DNA of 8,201 bases from Candidatus Marinamargulisbacteria bacterium SCGC AAA071-K20 (GTDB taxonomy: Bacteria; Margulisbacteria; Marinamargulisbacteria; GCA-2716485; AAA071-K20): positions 1 through 8,201 of the forward strand of contig QFBU01000055.1 in assembly GCA_003265975.1 (NCBI GenBank), read 5' to 3'. The notes under the pieces are model-generated. The model worked only from the letters and a program-made list of their open reading frames with translations, was not told where the DNA came from and ran no database searches. The first letter of the stretch is position 1. Each line of letters begins with the position of its first letter. This document shows, one piece after another, positions 1 through 5,523 of this stretch. The position numbers and the translations under genes were made by a program.

Positions 1-341
1 TGTGCTTGGACTATATGATGAGTTTAATGATTAAAGTAGTTAAAGGAATGACTGTTAATAAAGCACAAATGCTTGAAAACATTGGAAGAAGCTACAATGT
101 ATTTTTCTCTCAACAACTTCTTTTAAAAATGGTTGAAAAAGGAATGATTAGAGAAAAAGCTTACCGAATTGTACAAAAAAATGCACACGACGCTTTTGAC
201 GAAAAAGTATTATTTGACGACAAGATTAAAGCCGACAAAACCGTTCAGGAAATGTTTAAGCAAAAAGAACTAGACGAGATTTTTAGTTTTAAAAAGTACA
301 CTAATAATGTGGACTTCATTTTCAAACGCGTTTTTAATTAA
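1..341 (+). CDS. purB: Adenylosuccinate lyase, C-terminal part (5' end outside window)
   Basis: This enzyme eliminates fumarate at two steps of purine synthesis: from SAICAR to AICAR, and from adenylosuccinate to AMP. Only about 112 C-terminal residues are present, and the frame is open from base 3 to the TAA at 339-341. The visible part fits the helical C-terminal domain of the fumarase/aspartase superfamily as found in PurB: DYMM, then SQQLLLKMVEKGM, REKAYRIVQKNA, and a final NNVDFIFKRVF that resembles the usual 'NVD.IF.R' end of the family. Catalytic residues lie upstream and cannot be checked. The reading frame looks intact, with an ordinary stop. The next gene is convergent and its stop codon directly abuts this one. 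The assignment rests on recalled family pattern, and argininosuccinate lyase is less likely. Confidence 0.85.
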   Translation, partial: CLDYMMSLMIKVVKGMTVNKAQMLENIGRSYNVFFSQQLLLKMVEKGMIREKAYRIVQKNAHDAFDEKVLFDDKIKADKTVQEMFKQKELDEIFSFKKYTNNVDFIFKRVFN

Positions 342-623
342 TTAGAGAATAACACACTTTTTACCACGTGGCGGTTGCGGTATTCGTGCTGACCAACTAG
401 CGCAACCGGTTTTAATACGACGAGCATTTAGACGTTTTTTTGGAAGAGGATACAACCCTTTTTGATCCCCCAATTTTTGGTAAGGACTGAAAAGTGTCTA
501 TATAGTTTCAGCTAATACAGAAACATCCTCAGAACTATACATTTTGTTACCAGATGAATCCTCAACTACACTTTTCTTAATTTCTCTATTAAATATAGCT
601 ACACCATTAACCATATTTTCCCA
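342..623 (-). pseudogene. Broken gene ending in a CaaX-like box (C-V-I-L)
   Basis: One minus-strand frame runs from 623 to the TAA at 344-342, interrupted by a single in-frame TAG at 500-498. The upstream half has an ATG at 614-612 and reads MVNGVAIFNREIKKS, ending SVLAETI. The downstream half reads TLFSPYQKLGDQKG, then PLPKKRLNARRIKTG, and finishes PPRGKKCVIL. The last four residues have the form Cys-aliphatic-aliphatic-Leu after a basic stretch, as in eukaryotic prenylated small GTPases. Some effectors of intracellular bacteria carry such boxes so that host enzymes lipidate them. I do not recognise the family. The frame upstream of 623 runs into the end of an IS remnant, so the N-terminus was probably lost by insertion. 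That the two halves are one gene broken by a nonsense mutation is inference from the shared frame. The alternative is that the 45-codon tail is open by chance. Confidence 0.5.
372..413 (+). terminator. Possible purB terminator hairpin
   Basis: An 8-bp perfect GC-rich stem (CGGTTGCG at 372-379 with CGCAACCG at 401-408) encloses a 21-nt loop and is followed by GTTTT, starting 31 bases after the purB stop. The long loop and only four Ts make it a weak intrinsic terminator. The same bases code for the C-terminus of the convergent broken gene, so the pairing may be incidental. Confidence 0.3.
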
Positions 624-848
624 CTAGTGTCCGGTAAAAAATCAGCAGAGTAAAAGTTGTCCAGGGGGAGTTAAATCCTGAGGTTTTTGAGGCGTCAACC
701 CAAGAACATCAATAAGATGTCGTCGAAAAAAGAGAGTTTCATGAATCAAACGAGATAATTTCAAGATAGAAAAGGAAAGGTGAGTTTGGAATTTCTTATA
801 TAAACGAACGATAACTATATAGAAGACATAAGCTTTCCTTATTTTTTA
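623..848 (-). mobile_element. IS4-like insertion sequence remnant (one end plus transposase 3' end)
   Basis: The element boundary is placed at ACTAGTGTCCGGTAAAA (623-639). This lies just outside the stop of the transposase tail, where an IS terminal inverted repeat is expected. The open frame of the broken CaaX gene stops at the same point. No second copy of this terminus was found in the window, so the other end has been deleted and a target duplication cannot be tested. The inner edge is uncertain, because the transposase frame is lost near 846. Confidence 0.55.
642..845 (-). pseudogene. IS4-family transposase, C-terminal fragment
   Basis: A 67-codon open stretch without a start codon ends at TGA (644-642). 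It reads KAYVFYIVIVRLYKKFQ, then LSFSILKLSRLIHETLFF, RRHLIDVLG and a Pro/Gln-rich tail. This follows the end of many IS4-type DDE transposases: a hydrophobic 'IWIAL.AYLLLR' helix, then a 'S...L..L....LF.RR.L..LL' helix and a short tail. The catalytic DDE residues lie upstream and are gone. The frame is closed by a TAA at 848-846, so the gene is dead. The fragment lies between the CaaX-box gene it probably interrupted and the methyltransferase promoter region. Family placement is by recalled pattern, and a related DDE IS family is possible. Confidence 0.6.
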
Positions 849-916
849 AGGGGGTGGGGATCATTAAGACTCGGACTAAAAAGACTTAATGAAATAAAAA
901 ATCAAGGAGCTTCATT

Positions 917-1888
917 ATGAATGCAGTAGCAGAAAGCGCAGCAAAAAGACAAAGAGTAGAACTAGCACCAGCAGTAGTATTAGAATCAAAAGAAGGAGCA
1001 CCAGAAAAAAGACAAAAAGAATTAGATTCACATAATGAGTCCTCTGTTATGAATCTTCTTTCAAAGGCAGCTAATTTAGCCCATGGTAATACCGTTGAAG
1101 GCGCTGTTTCTAAGCGCTTTATTACGGCCAATAGAGGGATTGAAAGTTCCATTTTTAGAGGACATGGTCAACCAGATGATTTATATCTTAATGGAGCATC
1201 TCTAACGGATCATGTTAAGGCCCTAATTTCAAAAAATTGGCGTACCTCAGTTTTAGAAATTGGTTCAGCAACCGGACATACGCTTACAACTCTTTTTTCA
1301 AACCAATATCAACAAGGAAAAAAGTTATCTTGCTATGGTATTGGAGCTTGTCGCTTTAGTTTGCCTATTTATGACGAGAATAGTTCTCATTATAAATCAT
1401 GGTTGGATCAAAACCCAAAGATTTCAAAGAATATATCTAATGGGGGTACTCTTAAATTTATACTTGGAGATGCACATGAACTAAGCACTGTTGTTGAAAA
1501 CAAAAAATTTGACCTTATTTTTTCAAACATGACCTGGATGCATTTGGCACATCCTCTTTTAGCTTTACAAGAGGCGCTTTCCTCTCTTGATCATTGTGGA
1601 ACCCTTTATATTGATCGATGTTTTCCTGATACTCAACATAAAGAAGAAGATATAGCTTTGATCCAACAGTTATTAGAAAACCATGGGTTTCATGTAGATA
1701 TAGATGGTACACGAATTGAAGGAATCCCTTCTATAGGTATAGAAGGATATTTTGTTACAAAAATGGCTATTACAAAAAGTGAAAAAGATGCCGTAGTTCC
1801 AGATATAGTAGGTCAATTTAATGGCACAGTTGGAAAGAGTGGTTTACAAGAGCCTATTATTATATATGAAAAAAAAGTTACGCCTTAA
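917..1888 (+). CDS. Class I SAM-dependent methyltransferase with basic disordered leader
   Basis: This is a predicted Rossmann-fold methyltransferase of 323 aa with unknown substrate. Motif I is VLEIGSATG (residues 112-120), the SAM-binding glycine loop. GDAHEL (184-189) is in the motif II/III region, and FDLIFSNMTWMHL (198-210) with the following LDHCGTLYID fits motif IV and the next strand of methyltransferase types 11/12/25. The start is well supported by AAGGAG at 904-909, 7 bases before the ATG. Residues 1-45 are Ala/Glu/Lys-rich, look disordered, and carry AAKRQRVE and PEKRQKE, resembling a eukaryotic nuclear localisation signal. Codons in this leader nearly all end in A, then change abruptly near codon 40. 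The 3' end overlaps the convergent small gene by 11 bases. Reading it as a host-directed modifier is inference; an ordinary cytosolic methyltransferase is possible. Confidence 0.85.
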   Translation: MNAVAESAAKRQRVELAPAVVLESKEGAPEKRQKELDSHNESSVMNLLSKAANLAHGNTVEGAVSKRFITANRGIESSIFRGHGQPDDLYLNGASLTDHVKALISKNWRTSVLEIGSATGHTLTTLFSNQYQQGKKLSCYGIGACRFSLPIYDENSSHYKSWLDQNPKISKNISNGGTLKFILGDAHELSTVVENKKFDLIFSNMTWMHLAHPLLALQEALSSLDHCGTLYIDRCFPDTQHKEEDIALIQQLLENHGFHVDIDGTRIEGIPSIGIEGYFVTKMAITKSEKDAVVPDIVGQFNGTVGKSGLQEPIIIYEKKVTP

Positions 1889-2126
1889 TATAACCCTGAC
1901 GCTCCGACAATGTCTTTATTCTTCTATCAAGATTGTTAAACTCTACGCTTGTCATCTTTGGTTTTAGTGTGTCTAGCGCTCGAAAAAAAGCACTCGCTTC
2001 TTCCTTATTAGGAGTGTTAGTGAGCAAAAGAAGCGCTTTATTTAAAGTACTATATATAGATTTAGAGTTACTCACAGTAACAGAATGAGGAATAAATATA
2101 GTATTTCCGACTGATAAGCCTGGCAT
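1878..2126 (-). CDS. Small hypothetical protein, 82 aa
   Basis: I do not recognise this protein. The chosen start is the ATG at 2126-2124, reading MPGLSVGNTIFIPHS, because AAGGA lies 8 bases upstream (2139-2135 on the minus strand). The frame is open further upstream, but that part is Tyr/Phe-rich and lacks a supported start. The N-terminal third looks strand-rich. The rest (LNKALLLLTNTPNKEEAS, then FFRALDTLKPKM, FNNLDRRIKTLSERQ) is amphipathic and likely two or three helices. It is convergent with the methyltransferase and overlaps its end by 11 bases. It could be the surviving C-terminal part of a longer protein, since the IS91/integrase scar begins about 290 bases upstream. Confidence 0.5.
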   Translation of the reverse strand: MPGLSVGNTIFIPHSVTVSNSKSIYSTLNKALLLLTNTPNKEEASAFFRALDTLKPKMTSVEFNNLDRRIKTLSERQGYIKA

Positions 2127-2414
2127 AAAGTTAATCCTTAATAATATTAGAAAATCAAGATCTATAGTACCTAAAAATAATAAAAAATTCCAGTATTTAT
2201 ATTCATACAGAATGGAGCAATGGAAATAACACATATCGAAAAAACATTCTCATTGGAAAATTCACAACAGATGACTTTTCGAACGCTGAAATATTGATAA
2301 AAGTAGAATATATATAAAACCACATCAAGAAAGTCTTTAGTGCTTATTGAAGATGAAATATTAATGTTTGGCCCCATGTATGTAGCTCACAAATGGCGAG
2401 GGTCTTTCCCCAAT

Positions 2415-2632
2415 TCAATAAGCGTTAAGTTTGGCAGGTATCGTGAACACCACATGGAAATAATCGATCGGTAAAATCTCTTTTCTCCGGGCCTCAATCC
2501 ATTTCTGAGTTCTACTAAACTGACATTTTGGGCAATGTAATTGTATTCAGGGCGTTCAACGTCACAGGCGTCACATCTAAGCATACGCCCTCCCAACTCT
2601 ACAGTTCGGCATATTTCTATAGCTCGCATCGC
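2415..2632 (-). pseudogene. IS91-family transposase, N-terminal fragment, frameshifted
   Basis: IS91 transposases are HUH-type enzymes that begin with a zinc-binding domain. The first part here reads MRAIEICRTVELGG and RCDACDVERPEYN, matching the start 'R...CRT..LGGH...CD.CG..R.AYNSCRNRHCPKCQ'. Near 2539 the frame shifts. The second frame then gives CPKCQFSRTQKWIEARRKE and LPIDYFHVVFTIPAKLN, matching 'W...R...LLP..YFHVVFTLP..LN', and stops at TGA (2417-2415). The SCRNRH segment between the two halves is missing, suggesting a deletion of some 10 or more bases. The HUH and catalytic Tyr region, which would follow, is absent. The fragment is fused in frame at its upstream side to an integrase fragment, so ORF callers see one meaningless hybrid of 155 aa. 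Confidence 0.75.
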
Positions 2633-2902
2633 TCGTAGTGATATGTTTTTTGTAATCCCAGCTTTCTCTACACTTTTTCTGAATGATTGACGAACGATAT
2701 TTGGCGTAATGTGCGTTTCTGCCTTCTGCCCAGGAAACAGTAGATGTTTAGGTTGATATAATTTCCAATACTTTCGTAATACGGTTAATGTTGTGTCGGA
2801 TAAAAGGGTAAGTCTATCTTTACCTCGTTTTCCTTCTCTTATTCGAAGTACCATTTTTTGGCTATCTATACCTGAGATTAAAAGGGCACATGCTTGATAT
2901 TT
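2630..2902 (-). pseudogene. Tyrosine recombinase (phage-type integrase), internal fragment
   Basis: The frame is open from 2902 to the junction near 2630. It reads ACALLISGIDSQKMVLRI, REGKRGKDR, then a hydrophobic stretch with HLLFPGQ and ITPNIVRQSFRKSVEKAG, followed by ISLRAM. This corresponds to the middle of the Xer/integrase catalytic domain: 'EAC.LK..DID..R..I.I..GKG.KDR...L', then 'LFP.......S...V...F..A...AGI....S.H.LRH'. The N-terminal SAM-like domain and the catalytic Arg region are lost upstream, and the HxxR/Tyr part is replaced by IS91 sequence. An integrase gene immediately upstream of the transposase is a known arrangement in some IS91-like elements, so a single element probably collapsed by internal deletion. 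Confidence 0.75.
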
Positions 2903-3251
2903 CTAGTAGCTTTGAAAATAGCATTAATTTCAGTAAAACATCTGAAACGTAATATCCCATTTCTTCTTTATCAACTACACCTTCATCGACTAATTTGGTA
3001 AAAGTTTTACCAACGATTCTTGCTGTATAGTTTGTAGTTTCTACAAATAACTTAGATTGAGGCGATAACGTAAATCCCTGCTTAGCTAAGGATATAAGGA
3101 TATTTTCTTCAAATCTCCCCTGTCTGTAGAAAAGTACATGCTCAATTGAAATCAAGAGCATTTCTAATGTAACTTCAAACCCCTTATTGTTTTTTAAGAT
3201 GTACAAAAAAAAACAAAATGCGACTAAAAGGAGCACACAAACCAAATTCAA
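2902..3251 (-). CDS. Hypothetical protein with N-terminal membrane segment, probably truncated
   Basis: The frame is open from a TTG at 3251 to a TGA-type end at 2862, but the part before about 2902 is the last that looks native; the remaining residues lie over the integrase fragment in another frame. The first 19 residues are strongly hydrophobic (LVCVLLLVAFCFFLYIL), like a single membrane anchor or signal anchor. The rest is helical and soluble: LEMLLISIEHVLFYRQ, LISLAKQGFTLSP, IVGKTFTKLVDEGVVDKEE. I do not recognise the family. The start is poor, with no Shine-Dalgarno sequence before the TTG. The membrane segment is encoded by one copy of a duplicated 59-bp repeat, so it may be an accident of AT-rich repeat DNA. 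Alternatively the native start lies downstream of the repeat. Confidence 0.35.
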
Positions 3252-3261
3252 CTAAAAGTAA
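3203..3261. repeat. Direct repeat, copy 1 (59 bp)
   Basis: The unit begins ACAAAAAAAAACAAAATGCG, continues ACTAAAAGGAGC and ends with AACCAAATTCAACTAAAAGTAA. It matches copy 2 except for one A in the homopolymer and two adjacent substitutions (CACA against GAAC region). It overlaps the putative start of the minus-strand membrane ORF. The 17-mer GTAC-A9-CAAA at its left edge also occurs at 3573-3589 in the tRNA-Cys promoter region. Confidence 0.9.
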
Positions 3262-3284
3262 TGCGACGAAACAAAAAAACATTC

Positions 3285-3342
3285 ACAAAAAAAACAAAAT
3301 GCGACTAAAAGGAGCGAACAAACCAAATTCAACTAAAAGTAA
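3285..3342. repeat. Direct repeat, copy 2 (58 bp)
   Basis: This is the second copy of the 59-bp unit, offset by 82 bases and separated by a 23-base spacer that begins TGCGACGAAAC. That spacer echoes the ATGCGACTAAAA core of the unit, so it may be a decayed partial copy. Near-identity of the two copies implies a recent duplication. Copy 2 ends in the A-tract just outside the large palindrome. Confidence 0.9.
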
Positions 3343-3480
3343 AAAAAGGATCAAAGGCTTCATAAATCGCAACAGGCGTTTCTAAGGAAAAGTAAAGACT
3401 ACAGGAAAGCGGAGTGCAACGTAGCGGTGTAGTTAAGCTTTTGCTTAGGAGCGCATGTTGCGATTTATGAAGTCTTTGAT
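3341..3480 (-). terminator. Candidate terminator downstream of tRNA-Cys
   Basis: On the minus strand the long hairpin is followed at once by CC and seven Ts (3349-3341), starting directly after the tRNA 3' end. Stem plus T-tract has the form of an intrinsic terminator, although the stem is far longer than usual and its differences are A-C mismatches on this strand. It would separate the tRNA from the degenerate minus-strand genes beyond. Confidence 0.4.
3350..3480. repeat. 131-bp imperfect inverted repeat (long hairpin)
   Basis: The arms pair almost throughout. Bases 3350-3374 pair with 3456-3480 (24 of 25, the exception being a G-T). Bases 3376-3393 pair with 3437-3454, with one G-G mismatch and G-T pairs. 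ACTACA at 3398-3403 pairs with TGTAGT at 3428-3433. The apical loop is about 24 bases. All four transition-type differences are G-U compatible when the + strand is read as RNA and A-C when the minus strand is read. The outer end touches the encoded CCA of tRNA-Cys. It could be a structured RNA, a palindromic miniature element, or an oversized tRNA terminator. Confidence 0.85.
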
Positions 3481-3553
3481 GGAGGCGGCACCCAGATTCG
3501 AACTGGGGATAAAGGTGTTGCAGACCTCTGCCTTACCACTTGGCCATGCCGCC
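3480..3553 (-). tRNA. tRNA-Cys (GCA anticodon)
   Basis: The full cloverleaf is readable. The acceptor stem is GGCGGCA with TGCCGCC (7 bp). The D-stem is GCC/GGC around AAGTGGTAA. The anticodon stem is GAGGT/ACCTT, with a closing G-U, and its loop CTGCAAC gives anticodon GCA. The T-arm is CCCAG-TTCGAAT-CTGGG. The discriminator base is U, as expected for cysteine tRNAs, and the 3' CCA is encoded (3482-3480). It stands alone with no other tRNA in the window, and it borders a 131-bp palindrome on its 3' side. Confidence 0.97.
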
Positions 3554-3570
3554 CTAAAAAGTAGAAATAT

Positions 3571-3599
3571 AGTGTACAAAAAAAAACAAAGATTGTCAT
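3571..3599 (-). promoter_or_regulatory. Candidate promoter of tRNA-Cys
   Basis: On the minus strand, ATGACA (3599-3594, 5 of 6 to TTGACA) and TACACT (3576-3571, 4 of 6 to TATAAT) are 17 bases apart. The spacer is rich in T, and transcription would begin roughly 10 bases before the tRNA. A TATATT three bases further on is an alternative -10 but gives a 22-base spacer. Confidence 0.45.
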
Positions 3600-3672
3600 C
3601 CTAAAGCAAAAAAGAAATTAATAAAAAAGCATAAAAACAGAGACAAAACAATGCCCCCATCAAGCTACAGCG

Positions 3673-3681
3673 TGGTATAAT
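3673..3681 (+). promoter_or_regulatory. Extended -10 promoter (TGG-TATAAT) of the phosphatase operon
   Basis: TATAAT at 3676-3681 is a perfect -10 box preceded by TGG, the extended -10 form, which can work without a good -35; none is visible upstream. Only 8 bases separate the box from the ATG at 3690. The transcript would therefore start at or a base or two before the start codon, leaving no room for a ribosome binding site. Confidence 0.65.
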
Positions 3682-3689
3682 CTACAGAC

Positions 3690-4694
3690 ATGAAAAAAGT
3701 AAAATATTTTATACTAATCGCCATAATTTTAGTGGTAAGCTTGGTAGCTTATAGTCAAAATTATGCAAAAGAAGCCTATCTAGTGAGTACGATAGTAATT
3801 TGTGCGGTATTGGGTCTAAATTTATTAAAAGAAAAATCACAAAAAAAAGTAGCCAGTACACAAATAAAAGATCAAACAAAAGACAAACCCCTAGCCACGG
3901 AGCATCAAAACGAGCTAGACATCGCAAGACGAGTGCAACAAGCCTTAATATCCTATGAAAACCCAAACCTAAAAAATATAAAAATAACGAAACAATGTAT
4001 TCCGGCGGAGTCTATAGGCGGAGATTTTTACACGTTTATAGACAAAGTAAATTACACATCAGTACAAGACGAGAAAGAAGCGTTACCGGGCGTAATAAAA
4101 TATACACAAGAGCAAGAAAATTATTTAGGAGTGGCTATTGGCGATGTGGCCGGACATGGTATTTCGTCGGCGTTGGTTATGGCACTTTCTGCCGGGCTTA
4201 TTGACAAGATAGCGACCCAAAACAATTCAGCAGGAAATATATTAACAAAAGCGAATGAAGATATAAGAAAGTTCATTACAAATTCTAGAGTGAGTCATTT
4301 AACGTGTTTATTTGGATTCTTGAATACGGATACCTTAGAATTTAAGTATGCAAAAGCGGGACATCACCCGGCGTTGGTATTACACAAGAACAAAGACATC
4401 ACAGCATTGGAGGCTGAGGGTGTGTTTTTAGGTATGTTTGAAGATGAGATATACAAGGAGAAAAAATTTCAATTACATTCTGGGGATCGACTCATTTTGT
4501 ATACAGATGGTATTGTTGAAGCTAATAATATAGAGGGCGAAATTTATGGATTAGCACGCATGAAGACGCTTTTAAAAGAAACGGCTGACCTTGCAATAGA
4601 AGAGGTAAAAGACTTATTATTTAAAGAGGCCGAAGTATTTTCTAGAGGCCAAGAGATTAAAGACGATCAAACCTTAATAATAATAGAAGTGTAA
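3690..4694 (+). CDS. Membrane-anchored PP2C/SpoIIE-type serine phosphatase (RsbU-like)
   Basis: This is a predicted metal-dependent Ser/Thr phosphatase of 334 aa. RsbU/SpoIIE-class enzymes typically dephosphorylate anti-sigma-antagonist (STAS) proteins in partner-switching cascades. Two membrane helices lie at about residues 5-21 and 29-45, followed by a Lys/Gln-rich linker and the catalytic domain from about 72. Metal-binding Asp motifs are all present: ESIGGDF (D112), GDVAGHG (D152), LYTDGIVE (D273) and DDQT (D326). ELDIARRVQQAL at 75-86 is the typical entry helix of this class. No sensor domain beyond the membrane hairpin is present, and no STAS or anti-sigma partner gene is visible, so its target is unknown. 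Translation appears leaderless. The FdhD-like gene follows after 8 bases and is probably co-transcribed. Confidence 0.9.
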   Translation: MKKVKYFILIAIILVVSLVAYSQNYAKEAYLVSTIVICAVLGLNLLKEKSQKKVASTQIKDQTKDKPLATEHQNELDIARRVQQALISYENPNLKNIKITKQCIPAESIGGDFYTFIDKVNYTSVQDEKEALPGVIKYTQEQENYLGVAIGDVAGHGISSALVMALSAGLIDKIATQNNSAGNILTKANEDIRKFITNSRVSHLTCLFGFLNTDTLEFKYAKAGHHPALVLHKNKDITALEAEGVFLGMFEDEIYKEKKFQLHSGDRLILYTDGIVEANNIEGEIYGLARMKTLLKETADLAIEEVKDLLFKEAEVFSRGQEIKDDQTLIIIEV

Positions 4695-4702
4695 TAAATA
4701 AA

Positions 4703-5386
4703 ATGTGGATCCAACGAATTAAAGTCCAGAGACTCTCTGGAAAACAAAGAAAGAAAAAAGAAGATCAGTTAATAATAGACCGTGAGTTTATATTAAAGCT
4801 GAACGGAATAGAGACGTCATTTATTTGTGTACCTTCAACGGTAAAAGAGATGATGATTGGGTTTGCCTTTCATACGGGTGCCATTAATAGTATTGACGAT
4901 ATTACCGAGATAAAAATACATGAGAACCTCGTCAAAATAGACACCAAGCCTACTTTAGGCGAAGTCAAATATGGCCCACTAAAAAGTAATTATATTATTC
5001 AAGCCGAAAAACTGTACTCCAAGATGTACGACTTCCAAGACCAAGCGTTAATGTTTAAAGAAAGTGCTATCACACATAGCGCGTCGTTTGCAGATGAAAA
5101 AGAGCTGTTCTATTTTTCTGAAGATATCGAACGCATTCAGGCTTGTTATAAGGCTATTGGACAATTTTTAAATAAAAAGAGCGTTGCTAATAACCAATGG
5201 TTTTTATGTTCTTCAAAACTAGACAAGCCCTTGGTGAGCACTCTACTTCGTCTTGGAATTCGCCATATAATTTCGCGAGTAGCTCCCACAAACGAAGCGT
5301 ACCAATTAGCTAATGACAGCGAGTGTACGTTAATTGGTTTTTGCAGGTCACAGAAATGTAATTTGTATTGTGGCGCAATTAATTAA
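4703..5386 (+). CDS. FdhD-family protein lacking the CxxC motif
   Basis: FdhD carries sulfur from a cysteine desulfurase to the molybdenum cofactor of formate dehydrogenase, using a CxxC loop. The 227 aa follow the family in order: EMMIGFAFHTGAINSIDDI (49-67) for 'ELAVGFL..EGII...DI'; ESAITHSASF (120-129) for 'TGG.HAA.L'; EDIERIQACYKAIG (140-153) for 'EDVGRHNA.DK.IG'; CSSKLDKPLVS (169-179) for 'SSR.S.E.V'; and SRVAPTNEAYQLA (191-203), then TLIGFCR, for the 'SAPT.LAV.LA...TL.GF.R' end. The segment where the family has CG.CG (about 85-105) reads LGEVKYGPLKSNYII, so the sulfur-carrying Cys pair is absent. The His-Asn and Gly-Gly signatures are also changed. No Shine-Dalgarno is seen; the gene probably depends on coupling to the phosphatase 8 bases upstream. 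It may have been repurposed for nucleotide binding without sulfur transfer. Confidence 0.75.
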   Translation: MWIQRIKVQRLSGKQRKKKEDQLIIDREFILKLNGIETSFICVPSTVKEMMIGFAFHTGAINSIDDITEIKIHENLVKIDTKPTLGEVKYGPLKSNYIIQAEKLYSKMYDFQDQALMFKESAITHSASFADEKELFYFSEDIERIQACYKAIGQFLNKKSVANNQWFLCSSKLDKPLVSTLLRLGIRHIISRVAPTNEAYQLANDSECTLIGFCRSQKCNLYCGAIN

Positions 5387-5523
5387 AAGCATCAGAAAGG
5401 TGTCATAAACACTAAGAATAAGTTATCATCAATTGAGTTAATTGTGACTAAAATCAGCAATGCTAAAGACAGTCACGACAACATTTACGCTAAAATTAAA
5501 TGAATTGTTAAAAAGGAATTATA

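Noticed and set aside
364..465. Plus-strand open frame rich in Arg (RADQLAQPVLIRRAF)
   Set aside because: It has no start codon or ribosome site and lies antisense to the minus-strand frame ending in CVIL, which has better coding character and a natural stop against purB.
886..1152. Minus-strand ORF opposite the methyltransferase leader
   Set aside because: It mirrors the low-complexity A-rich leader on the other strand and has no ribosome site; the + strand gene is well supported.
2171..2377. Minus-strand ORF upstream of the 82-aa gene
   Set aside because: It is rich in Phe, Tyr and Ile as expected from random AT-rich DNA, with no start signal and no recognisable motif.
3203..3342. The direct repeats as a CRISPR array
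   Set aside because: There are only two copies, each 58-59 bp, with one short spacer; no cas gene is near and the repeats lack the usual length and regularity.
3480..3553. tRNA-Cys as the attachment site of an integrated island
   Set aside because: The integrase remnant is about 600 bases away, but I found no second copy of the tRNA 3' end in the window; the fragment is better explained as part of an IS91-type element.
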